Part shown: positions 1 through 6,777 of the stretch, piece by piece
Layout: each line of letters opens with the position of its first letter
Numbering within the stretch: position 1 is the first letter of the stretch
From: QQUD01 sp039029915
GTDB lineage: Bacteria > Chloroflexota > Anaerolineae > Promineifilales > Promineifilaceae
DNA length: 17,563 nt
Direction: 5' to 3'
NCBI GenBank assembly: GCA_039029915.1
Contig: JBCCFD010000118.1
Span: 1-17,563 of the forward strand
Translations under genes and position numbers: made by a program
Notes under the pieces: model-generated
The model's database searches: none
Seen by the model: only the letters and a program-made list of their open reading frames with translations
What the model was told of the DNA's origin: nothing

Positions 1-102
1 AAATTTGATGCTTTGATTGCTCGACTTCGGGAAGAGGCTGCTGAAGGTAAGTCAGCTCATCCAGTTGTGCAAAAGAGCATATCGTATGCAAAGACATCGT
101 AG
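1..102 (+). CDS. nuoE: NuoE C-terminus (partial): complex I 24 kDa subunit
   Basis: The reading frame is open from the first base and ends at TAG (100-102), giving the last 33 residues of a protein that starts outside the window. The visible part is a short amphipathic helix (FDALIARLREEA) and a polar tail, with no cysteines. The assignment comes mainly from position: it lies directly upstream of nuoF, where the thioredoxin-fold [2Fe-2S] subunit NuoE (carrier of cluster N1a) is normally encoded. Its stop overlaps the nuoF Shine-Dalgarno, which suggests translational coupling. The family's cluster ligands would lie upstream and cannot be checked here. A different small subunit cannot be excluded. 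Confidence 0.7.
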   Translation, partial: KFDALIARLREEAAEGKSAHPVVQKSISYAKTS

Positions 103-113
103 GAGAGCGAAAA

Positions 114-1385
114 ATGGCTCATATCTTATTACGACACCGAGATGTTGAAAATATCAAAAAGCTAGATGTCTACCGAGAAAACGGTGGCTATGAAGCTCTA
201 AAGAAGGTGCTGGGGATGAAACCGAGCGAAGTTATTGATATCGTTCGTGAATCTGGTCTTCGTGGTCGAGGTGGTGCTGGTTTCCCTACAGGCATTAAAT
301 GGGGATTTATTCCGAAGGCAGAAGGGCAAAAATATGTTGTCATTAACTCGGACGAATCGGAAACAGGTACTTTTAAAGATCGAGAGCTTTTAGAAAACAA
401 CCCGCATCAAGTGATTGAGGGAGCGATGATTTGCGCCTATGCAATTGGTGCAAACATGATTTATAACTATTTCCGCGGCGAGTTTATGGAAACGGGCTTT
501 GCTTTCGAGGATGCGTTAAAAGATTGTTATGAAGCCGGTATTCTCGGTGAAAACATTCTAGGAAGTGACTTTTCTGTTGATTTTCACGGTTATTATGGCG
601 CTGGTGCCTATATTTGTGGTGAGGAGACTGCTTTACTAAATTCTTTGATGGGTAATTTAGGACAACCTTGGTCGAAACCACCCTTCCCCGCCGTGGAGGG
701 ACTTTACGCTAAGCCGACTGTTGTTAACAATACGGAAACCTTAGCCAATGTTCCCCCTATTATTACGAACGGCGCTGAATGGTATCGAGGCATTGGTACT
801 GAAAAGAGCACTGGACCTAAAATCATTTGCTTGAGTGGGCATGTTAACAAGCCCGGTAATTATGAAGTACCAATGGGTACCACGGTGCGTGAAGTGATTT
901 TTGGTGATGAGTATGGGGGTGGTATGCGTGGGGGTAAGGCGTTTAAAGCACTCTTGCCTTCTGGCGGTTCTGGTCCTGTTGTAACGGCCGATGCCCTAGA
1001 TGCACCATGTACTTATGAAGGTTTAGGTCCTTTCGGCTCTGCTATGGGGTCGGCATCATTCATCGTAATGGATGAGACCACAGATATGGTTTGGGCAGCG
1101 ATGAAAATGTCGCACTTTTTCAAGCACGAATCGTGTGGGAAGTGTACGCCGTGCCGTGAGGGTACCTACTGGATGGACTCTTTGATCAGCAAGATTTATT
1201 ATGGCCGTGGTACGGCTAAAGATGTTGAGGTCATAGAGAATGTTGCAAATCAAATCGGCGGAAAGTGTTTGTGTGCCCTTGGTGAATTTGCCATTAATCC
1301 TATTTTGGGAACGATTAAGCATTTTAAAGATGAGTATCTCGCGAAAATAACGGCCGTTGAAGCCGTGCCTGTTGCGGGTGACTAA
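114..1385 (+). CDS. nuoF: NADH-quinone oxidoreductase subunit F (NADH/FMN-binding)
   Basis: NuoF binds NADH and FMN at the tip of the peripheral arm and passes electrons from NADH to the Fe-S chain. It has 423 residues, usual for the family. The glycine-rich segment GRGGAGFPTG (residues 51-60) and GAGAYICGEETALL (163-174) form the FMN/NADH site. Cys341, Cys344 and Cys347 (CGKCTPCREG) plus Cys387 (CALG), 40 residues on, are the expected ligands of [4Fe-4S] cluster N3. The start is ATG 114, preceded at 8 bases by AGGAG, which overlaps the stop of the upstream gene. The gene is followed by a 104-base gap of degenerate heptamer repeats before nuoG. The C-terminal tail (ITAVEAVPVAGD) extends past the conserved core. 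The identification is secure. Confidence 0.97.
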   Translation: MAHILLRHRDVENIKKLDVYRENGGYEALKKVLGMKPSEVIDIVRESGLRGRGGAGFPTGIKWGFIPKAEGQKYVVINSDESETGTFKDRELLENNPHQVIEGAMICAYAIGANMIYNYFRGEFMETGFAFEDALKDCYEAGILGENILGSDFSVDFHGYYGAGAYICGEETALLNSLMGNLGQPWSKPPFPAVEGLYAKPTVVNNTETLANVPPIITNGAEWYRGIGTEKSTGPKIICLSGHVNKPGNYEVPMGTTVREVIFGDEYGGGMRGGKAFKALLPSGGSGPVVTADALDAPCTYEGLGPFGSAMGSASFIVMDETTDMVWAAMKMSHFFKHESCGKCTPCREGTYWMDSLISKIYYGRGTAKDVEVIENVANQIGGKCLCALGEFAINPILGTIKHFKDEYLAKITAVEAVPVAGD

Positions 1386-1489
1386 TATTTAGAGAAAAGT
1401 GAATAGTGGATTGTGGATAGAATGGGTCGTCAAATGCACTACTTATTACTTGTCCAAAACCACTAACCACTCAAAACGTTGGAAGAACT
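1386..1489. repeat. Degenerate heptanucleotide repeat tract, nuoF-nuoG gap
   Basis: Most of this gap can be read in a period of seven. Units AGTGAAT, AGTGGAT and TGTGGAT run from 1398 to 1418. Units ACTACTT, ATTACTT and, further on, ACCACTA and ACCACTC run from 1438 to 1472. The second half is roughly the reverse complement of the first (TAGTGG against CCACTA), so the tract can also fold imperfectly on itself. It contains no convincing gene or terminator; a GGAAGA stretch at 1481-1486 serves as the nuoG ribosome-binding site. It resembles the short tandem heptamer repeats known from intergenic DNA of filamentous cyanobacteria. That comparison is from memory. Confidence 0.6.
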
Positions 1490-4033
1490 ATGAGTGAAAA
1501 TCTGGTTACAATTTCTGTAGATGGCGTAGAGGTTGCAGTCCCAAAAGAGACTTTGGTCGTCGACGCTGCAAAACAGATCCAGAATAATATCCCGGTATTT
1601 TGTTATCATCCCAAAATGAGCCCAGTCGGTATGTGCCGAATGTGCTTAGTCGAAATCGGCCGTCCTATGTTCGATCGTGGGTCAGGGGAACCGGTCTTGA
1701 ATGAGGATGGCACTCAAAAATACAACTACGGGCGTGGTTTAGAAACGGCCTGCACCGTTCAAGTAAGTCCCGGTATGGTTGTTAACACAACAACCGAGGA
1801 AGTTGATGATGCCCGAGAGGGCGTTATTGAATTCTTGCTGACTAGCCACCCTCTTGATTGCCCAATTTGCGATAAGGGGGGCGAGTGCCCTTTGCAAAAC
1901 TTAACGATGGAACATGGTAAGGGCGAAACCCGAATGGATTTCAGCGCCAAAAAGAAAATGGATAAGCATGTTCCCTTGGGTGATCTGATCTGGTTAGATC
2001 GAGAACGCTGTATTCAATGCGCTCGTTGCACCCGCTTCCAAGATGAAGTCGTAAATGATCCAGTGATTCATTTTCATAATCGCGGTCGAAGCCTAGAAAT
2101 TGTAACTTTCTCAGATCCAGGGTTCGATAGTTATTGGAGTGGTAACACAACGGATATTTGCCCCGTAGGCGCTTTGACTACCTCAGATTTCCGGTTTGGG
2201 GCACGTCCTTGGGAAATGATTCCTGTGGCGTCATTATCCCCTCACAGTCCTGCAGGGTCGAATTTGACCTTTAGTACTCGTCGTGAAGCAAAAAGTGGTG
2301 GTCGTTCCGTGATTAAACGCGTGATGCCTCGTCAGAATGAGAGCGTAAACGAGCTTTGGATTTCTGACCGTGATCGCTTCGTGCACCATTATGCAGATTC
2401 TCCAAATCGCTTGAAGGCGCCACTGATTCGTAGAAATGGCAAGCTAACCGAAGCTAGCTGGGATGAAGCGATTTCGTTTGTTGCTGAGAAGCTTGAAACG
2501 AATAAATCATCGATTGCTGGCCTCAGTGGCGATCGGATGAGTAACGAAGATTTATACATGTTCCAAAAGCTTATGCGCAAAGGGCTAGGGTCAAAAAATA
2601 TTGATCTGGCTAATCGTCGTTTAGCTGGGGGAGATGTGGTCGCTAATGTTGGTATTGCTTCAGGTAGTAATTTGAAAGACCTCGGTGCCGGTGATGCTAT
2701 TTTAGTTGTCGCGTCTGATTTACATGAAGAAGTGCCCGTTTGGTGGTTGCGTGTTAAGCAAGCCGCAGAGCGGGGGGCTTCACTGGTTGTTTTAAATTTG
2801 CGCCATACCCGCCTTGATCCTTTTGCGGCCTGTACAATTCATTACTCATCGGGTGATGCTGTATCAACCGTCCAAAATATTGTTAACGCTGCGAAGGTTA
2901 AATCTGATAAGAAAGAAGCAACTGTGGCTGCGGCAAACATGCTGATGGAAGCAAAAAATTTAGTTGCCTTTTATGGTTCAGAGGGGCTTTCCTATGATGA
3001 AACGGCCGTCATCGCCGGACTTTTGGCGAACTTGCTTCTGATTAAAGATGGTGATGAAGCCCACGCTGGGCGTCAAAACAACGGTTTAATCCCCGTTTGG
3101 CCTCACAATAATACCCAAGGTGCTTGGGATATGGGAATTCATCCAGCCTTTGAGCCCGGTTATAAGGCAATTGAGGAAGCTGGGATGTCGGCCTCTGAAA
3201 TTTATGCATCGGTTGAAAACGGTAATCTTTCAGCTTTATATGTCATGGGCGCAGACCCAATGGGAGATGGTCAGCTAACTCAACGTGATCAGCTCGATTT
3301 TATGGTGGTTCAAGAGCTGTTTATGACTGAGACTGCCGCGGCCGCCGATGTTGTGCTGCCGGCTCAAAGTTGGGCAGAACGCGAAGGTACATTTACTAGT
3401 GGCGAACGTCGCATTCAGCGATATTATCAAGGCATTCAGCCGCTCGGTGATGCAAAACCGGACTGGCAAATTTTGTCTTTGATTGGTGAAAAGCTGGGGA
3501 CAGGTAAACCAGCCTTTGCAGCAAGCTTACTCTTCAATGAATTGGCTAAAGCTATTCCACAATACAAAGGTATTAATTATCGAACTTTGGCTCATACAGA
3601 AGTTCAATGGCCTGATGTGAGTCGTGATGATTTATACTACGGTGGAACGTCTTATGAAAATCGAGCCGGTTTGGGTCAGCAGTGGTCATCTGCCGCTGAA
3701 TCCGGAGAAGTAGCCCAGTATGAAATGGATGTTGACCTTTTGAGTGAGGATGGCTTGAAAATTGTTCGCACTGCAGCACTGTATACCCCCGGTAGTTTGA
3801 ATCAACATTCTGAGATGCTGGCGCCGCGCATAGCTGAGGCTGTCTTATCTCTTAATGAATCAGACGCAGATGGCGTTTCTGATGGAGACTCAGTTTCGGT
3901 AACAGTAAACGGCCGTTCGTATGAAGCGACTGCCCATGTTAACGGGTATGCACCATCTGGATTAGCATTTTTGCGCGGGGTTCCTTACTTTGCAGGAACG
4001 GCCGTTGTTGAAAGCATCGACAAAATTTCGTAA
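1490..4033 (+). CDS. nuoG: NADH-quinone oxidoreductase subunit G (Fe-S, molybdopterin-oxidoreductase-like)
   Basis: NuoG is the large peripheral-arm subunit that relays electrons from NuoF/NuoE towards NuoI. It has 847 residues. The N-terminal ferredoxin-like domain has Cys38, Cys49, Cys52 and Cys88 for [2Fe-2S] N1b; the last two are separated by a 35-residue stretch, longer than the usual spacing. His120, Cys124, Cys127 and Cys133 match N5. Cys174, Cys177, Cys180 and Cys224 (CPVGAL) match N4. From about residue 240 the protein follows the molybdopterin-oxidoreductase fold, which has no catalytic role in complex I. The four positions that carry N7 in E. coli-type NuoG read Ser250, Ser253, Ser257 and Ser292. 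The start is ATG 1490 with GGAAG just upstream. It is in the same operon as nuoF and nuoH. Confidence 0.96.
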   Translation: MSENLVTISVDGVEVAVPKETLVVDAAKQIQNNIPVFCYHPKMSPVGMCRMCLVEIGRPMFDRGSGEPVLNEDGTQKYNYGRGLETACTVQVSPGMVVNTTTEEVDDAREGVIEFLLTSHPLDCPICDKGGECPLQNLTMEHGKGETRMDFSAKKKMDKHVPLGDLIWLDRERCIQCARCTRFQDEVVNDPVIHFHNRGRSLEIVTFSDPGFDSYWSGNTTDICPVGALTTSDFRFGARPWEMIPVASLSPHSPAGSNLTFSTRREAKSGGRSVIKRVMPRQNESVNELWISDRDRFVHHYADSPNRLKAPLIRRNGKLTEASWDEAISFVAEKLETNKSSIAGLSGDRMSNEDLYMFQKLMRKGLGSKNIDLANRRLAGGDVVANVGIASGSNLKDLGAGDAILVVASDLHEEVPVWWLRVKQAAERGASLVVLNLRHTRLDPFAACTIHYSSGDAVSTVQNIVNAAKVKSDKKEATVAAANMLMEAKNLVAFYGSEGLSYDETAVIAGLLANLLLIKDGDEAHAGRQNNGLIPVWPHNNTQGAWDMGIHPAFEPGYKAIEEAGMSASEIYASVENGNLSALYVMGADPMGDGQLTQRDQLDFMVVQELFMTETAAAADVVLPAQSWAEREGTFTSGERRIQRYYQGIQPLGDAKPDWQILSLIGEKLGTGKPAFAASLLFNELAKAIPQYKGINYRTLAHTEVQWPDVSRDDLYYGGTSYENRAGLGQQWSSAAESGEVAQYEMDVDLLSEDGLKIVRTAALYTPGSLNQHSEMLAPRIAEAVLSLNESDADGVSDGDSVSVTVNGRSYEATAHVNGYAPSGLAFLRGVPYFAGTAVVESIDKIS

Positions 4034-4057
4034 AACACGAACGAGTAGAGGACCTTT

Positions 4058-5170
4058 ATGACTCCAGGACAATTAGCCCTACGCACGCTCTTAGTGGGCT
4101 TCATTATTACCTTTACGGTAATTACAGGGTTTGCTTATACAACACTTTTGGAACGTAAGCTTCTCGCCCTGTTGCAGGTGCGCGTTGGGCCAAATCGGGC
4201 CGGTTATATTCCCATCCCCCGTCGCGGTAAATCTGAACTAAAATTGCTTGGTGGTGTAATGCAGCCGGCAGCCGATGCGGTTAAGCTGTTCTTCAAAGAA
4301 GATCCAACCCCAGCGATGGTTGAAAAGGTAACTTATAATTTAGCACCAGCTCTAACGGTCATTCCTGCTATTTTGATTTTAGCGGTAATTCCTTGGGCTG
4401 GACCAATGAAAATTTTTGTTTCTGAATTTACACCCTATTTTGCCATAGCCCCAGGACTAAATATTGCGGTTCTGTTTATCTTGGCAGTCACTTCGATCAG
4501 CGTCTATGGTGTTGTGCTAGCCGGATGGGCTTCAAATAGTAAGTATGCGATTTTAGGTGGTATTCGAGCCTCAGCTCAGATGATTAGCTATGAATTAGCA
4601 CTAGGATTGACCGTTTTGATTCCCATTATGCTGGCTGATTCGATGGACTTGGGTGATATCGTTATGGCTCAGCAAGGGCCACTAGGGCCGATTCACTGGT
4701 TTGTTTTCCGACAGCCGCTGGCCGCCTTAGTTTTCTATATCGCTGTTTTGGCTGAACTTCAGCGCGCACCGTTTGACCTTTTGGAGGCGGAGCAGGAGCT
4801 GTCGGCGGGTTTCAACGTGGAATATGCAGGGATGCGCTTTGGGATGTTCTTCATGGCAGAGTATATGAAGATGATCTCGTTTAGCGCGATAACGGCCGTT
4901 TTCTTCTTTGGCGGTTACGATGGTCCCTTTGTACAACAAGTGCCTGCCCTGGGCTTCCTTTACATGATTGGCAAGATTTTTATAAGCTTGTGTTTAATGA
5001 TTTGGCTCCGGGCTTCAACACCACGCTACCGATATGACCAACTTATGGCGCTAGGTTGGAAAGTATTGTTCCCAATCTCAGTATTTAATTTCATCCTGGT
5101 TGCCGTTTTCATTATTTTGCATCAAGAAGGTTTGTTGAACTTCCTCCCAGCGTTTTTACTGGGTGGGTAG
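4058..5170 (+). CDS. nuoH: NADH-quinone oxidoreductase subunit H (quinone-site membrane subunit)
   Basis: NuoH is the multi-spanning membrane subunit that forms much of the quinone cavity and links the Fe-S arm to the proton-pumping arm. It has 370 residues, slightly longer than many homologues, with about eight hydrophobic segments. Family signatures are ERKLLALLQVRVGPNRAG (residues 32-49), QPAADAVKLFFKED (69-82), and RAPFDLLEAEQEL (236-248) followed by AGFNVEYAGMRFGMFF (250-265), whose acidic residues line the quinone/proton pathway. Part of the extra length is a basic segment (about 50-66, IPIPRRGKSELK) between the first two signatures. AGAGGA lies five bases before ATG 4058. It is 24 bases downstream of nuoG and 23 upstream of nuoI. 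Confidence 0.97.
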   Translation: MTPGQLALRTLLVGFIITFTVITGFAYTTLLERKLLALLQVRVGPNRAGYIPIPRRGKSELKLLGGVMQPAADAVKLFFKEDPTPAMVEKVTYNLAPALTVIPAILILAVIPWAGPMKIFVSEFTPYFAIAPGLNIAVLFILAVTSISVYGVVLAGWASNSKYAILGGIRASAQMISYELALGLTVLIPIMLADSMDLGDIVMAQQGPLGPIHWFVFRQPLAALVFYIAVLAELQRAPFDLLEAEQELSAGFNVEYAGMRFGMFFMAEYMKMISFSAITAVFFFGGYDGPFVQQVPALGFLYMIGKIFISLCLMIWLRASTPRYRYDQLMALGWKVLFPISVFNFILVAVFIILHQEGLLNFLPAFLLGG

Positions 5171-5193
5171 ACTTCAAATAGAGAGTTTAATTT

Positions 5194-5703
5194 ATGTTCA
5201 ATATTGTTGCTGAAATTGTTCGCGGGTTGTTTACGACATTAAAACATGCCACACACGAGCCCGTAACGATCCAATATCCAGAGATTAAACGCCCCGTTCG
5301 CTACCGTTTCAAAGGCCGTCATGAGCTGAAGCGGTACGATAATGGCTTGGAAAAATGTATTGGCTGTGCGCTCTGCGCCGCCGCTTGTCCAGCTGACGCT
5401 ATCTTTGTCGAAGCGTCAGAAAACACGGATGAAGAGCGTTACTCACCGGGAGAACGGTATTCTAGTACTTATGAGATTAATATGCTTCGCTGTATCTTCT
5501 GCGGCTATTGTGAAGACGCCTGCCCTACAGAGGCTATTGTCTTAGAAGATAAATACGAACTGAGCTTTGTCGATCGGGAAAGTGCTATCTACACTAAAGA
5601 GATGCTTATTGTAGATGTGCCTATTAATGGCATTTCTACCCCCCAACAGGTTGAACCAGGGGCTTTTGACCGCTCAATTCCTGATATGGAAGATCCGAAG
5701 TAG
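5194..5703 (+). CDS. nuoI: NADH-quinone oxidoreductase subunit I (2x[4Fe-4S] ferredoxin)
   Basis: NuoI carries clusters N6a and N6b, which pass electrons to the terminal cluster N2. It has 169 residues, within the family range. There are two textbook CxxCxxCxxxCP motifs: Cys55, 58, 61 and 65, and Cys100, 103, 106 and 110. The N-terminal amphipathic helix (IVAEIVRGLFTTLKH) is typical of the membrane-docking end. The C-terminal tail (residues 140-169) is polar and family-variable. The ribosome-binding site is weak (AGAGAG about ten bases before ATG 5194), so coupling to nuoH is likely. The next gene, nuoJ, begins after a 117-base gap containing an inverted repeat. Confidence 0.97.
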   Translation: MFNIVAEIVRGLFTTLKHATHEPVTIQYPEIKRPVRYRFKGRHELKRYDNGLEKCIGCALCAAACPADAIFVEASENTDEERYSPGERYSSTYEINMLRCIFCGYCEDACPTEAIVLEDKYELSFVDRESAIYTKEMLIVDVPINGISTPQQVEPGAFDRSIPDMEDPK

Positions 5704-5820
5704 TTATAGATAGAAGATAAAAATTCCGTTTAGAAAGGTACATGGCTGGTTCAGCCCCATTCGCCAATCTCCCGTAAAGAATATCGCGAATGGGTAACAG
5801 TAAGGGGAGAAGAGAACGGT
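5704..5820 (+). promoter_or_regulatory. nuoI-nuoJ leader with 9-bp inverted repeat and possible 11-codon ORF
   Basis: The gap contains CCCATTCGC (5756-5764) and its exact complement GCGAATGGG (5786-5794), with a 21-base loop. A smaller alternative hairpin, GGCTG-GTT-CAGCC (5744-5756), overlaps the left arm, so the two are mutually exclusive. An ATG at 5742, preceded by GAAAGG, opens an 11-codon frame that ends at TAA 5775-5777 inside the loop of the larger hairpin. This layout resembles a translated leader, but nothing here shows that it is translated. No U-run follows, so it is not a standard terminator. Confidence 0.35.
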
Positions 5821-6345
5821 ATGACTTCAGAGTTGTTTCTTTTTATAGTATTAGCGCTGATTGCTATTGTGTCTGCCATTATGATGCTGACAAGCCGTAA
5901 TGCCGTACATAGTGCGCTGTGGTTAGTTCTTAATTTTTCAACGATAGGTGTGCTGTATTTAATTTTGGGTTCGCCATTTATTGCTATGGTGCAAGTGACT
6001 GTATACGCTGGCGCTATTATGGTTTTGTTCTTATTTGTGATTATGCTTTTAGGGGCAGAACAGTTAGGTGGTGTTGGTAGCTCATCTCGTTGGCAGATGG
6101 TTCTGGCAGGCTTTTTAGGGATTGTTTTGATCGGCGCTTTTGCGATTGTGATGCTGCAGGGAAATACGGGTTTAGATACGGCCGTTGCCTCCTCAACCGA
6201 AATCACCCCGCGAATATTGGGGTTACGCCTCTTTGAAGGGTACGTTTTTCCTTTTGAGGTGACCGGTATTTTGTTACTAACATCAATGATTGGGGTTGTT
6301 ATCCTCAATACGTCAAAGAAAAAAGAGGGCGACAAAAATGGTTAG
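5821..6345 (+). CDS. nuoJ: NADH-quinone oxidoreductase subunit J
   Basis: NuoJ is a membrane subunit of about five transmembrane helices that sits between NuoH/NuoA and NuoK and takes part in coupling. It has 174 residues, a usual length. The signature RNAVHSALWLVLNFSTIGVLYL (residues 25-46) and the segment MVQVTVYAGAIMVLFLFVIM (54-73), which holds the helix with the pi-bulge seen in structures, are clear. The C-terminus is a charged tail (KKKEGDKNG). ATG 5821 is chosen because no ATG, GTG or TTG exists upstream in frame. The frame stays open back to 5734, but only a CTG could start there. AGGGGAG lies about 11 bases before the start. Its last eight bases overlap nuoK. Confidence 0.95.
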   Translation: MTSELFLFIVLALIAIVSAIMMLTSRNAVHSALWLVLNFSTIGVLYLILGSPFIAMVQVTVYAGAIMVLFLFVIMLLGAEQLGGVGSSSRWQMVLAGFLGIVLIGAFAIVMLQGNTGLDTAVASSTEITPRILGLRLFEGYVFPFEVTGILLLTSMIGVVILNTSKKKEGDKNG

Positions 6346-6640
6346 TATAGATATGTATGTTGCCCTTAGTGCTATACTGTTTACAATCGGTGCCCTAGGC
6401 GTCTTGCTTCGCCGTAACGCAATCATCGTATTCATGTCTATCGAAATGATGCTTAATGCGGCTAACCTGCTTTTTGTGGCCTTCTCTCGTCATTATGGCG
6501 ATGTTGATGGACAAGTCTTGGTTTTCTTCGTTATCACCGTGGCCGCAGCAGAGGTAGCCGTTGGCCTAGCGTTGATCGTTACTATTTTCCGTTCAAAGAA
6601 GAGCATTAATATTGATGAAATAAATCTGATGAAAGGGTAG
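6338..6640 (+). CDS. nuoK: NADH-quinone oxidoreductase subunit K
   Basis: NuoK is a three-helix membrane subunit homologous to MrpC, part of the proton-conducting axis. With the start at ATG 6338 it has exactly 100 residues, the typical family length. The essential buried glutamates are present as Glu36 (SIEMMLNAANL) and Glu72 (AAAEVAVGLAL). A longer in-frame start at 6290 exists, but it would add a basic, non-conserved extension lying inside nuoJ. GAGGG at 6325-6329 gives good spacing to 6338. The 8-base overlap with nuoJ indicates translational coupling. The stop codon lies in the loop of a 10-bp hairpin. Confidence 0.96.
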   Translation: MVSIDMYVALSAILFTIGALGVLLRRNAIIVFMSIEMMLNAANLLFVAFSRHYGDVDGQVLVFFVITVAAAEVAVGLALIVTIFRSKKSINIDEINLMKG

Positions 6641-6658
6641 CTCGTTGTCCTTTCATCA
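6627..6658 (+). other. Perfect 10-bp hairpin around the nuoK stop codon
   Basis: TGATGAAAGG (6627-6636) pairs perfectly with CCTTTCATCA (6649-6658) across a 12-base loop containing the nuoK stop codon (6638-6640). No U-run follows, so it is not a standard intrinsic terminator. It could act as an mRNA processing or stability element between nuoK and nuoL, or be chance. Confidence 0.4.
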
Positions 6659-6727
6659 TTGGCAATTGGAAGTTTTGAACTGGAAAGGGTCAAAAACTCA
6701 AAGCCAATAGCTTATAGCTCTCAGCTA
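6658..6727. repeat. Degenerate heptanucleotide repeat tract, nuoK-nuoL gap
   Basis: Seventy bases can be read as ten diverged 7-base units. The first pair is ATTGGCA, ATTGGAA (6658-6671) and the last three are ATAGCTT, ATAGCTC, TCAGCTA (6707-6727). Neighbouring units resemble each other, while the ends of the tract differ, as if two heptamer families had been joined. No gene is encoded. The tract ends just before the strong nuoL Shine-Dalgarno. Confidence 0.55.
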
Positions 6728-6730
6728 ATT

Positions 6731-6777
6731 TTGAGGAGGAGAGGTGCCTAACTGTCGGCGCCTCATCTGTGCGTATG
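6731..6777 (+). promoter_or_regulatory. nuoL ribosome-binding site with hairpin between SD and start
   Basis: The strongest Shine-Dalgarno in the window, GAGGAGGA (6733-6740), lies 28 bases before GTG 6769 and 34 before ATG 6775, too far for normal use. Directly after it, GAGGTGCC (6741-6748) pairs with GGCGCCTC (6757-6764) across an 8-base loop: eight pairs, one of them a G-U wobble. Folding this hairpin leaves four bases to GTG 6769 or ten bases to ATG 6775. No ATG, GTG or TTG closer to the Shine-Dalgarno is in the nuoL frame. Confidence 0.6.

Noticed and set aside
5751..6335. Long minus-strand ORF (194 codons) opposite nuoJ
   Set aside because: It mirrors the nuoJ coding frame, its translation has no recognisable domain and is rich in Thr/Ile/Pro as antisense shadows of membrane genes are, and nuoJ is certain.
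6290..6337. Upstream ATG that would lengthen NuoK to 116 residues
   Set aside because: The extension is basic and lies in nuoJ. ATG 6338 has a better ribosome-binding site and gives the family's 100-residue length.
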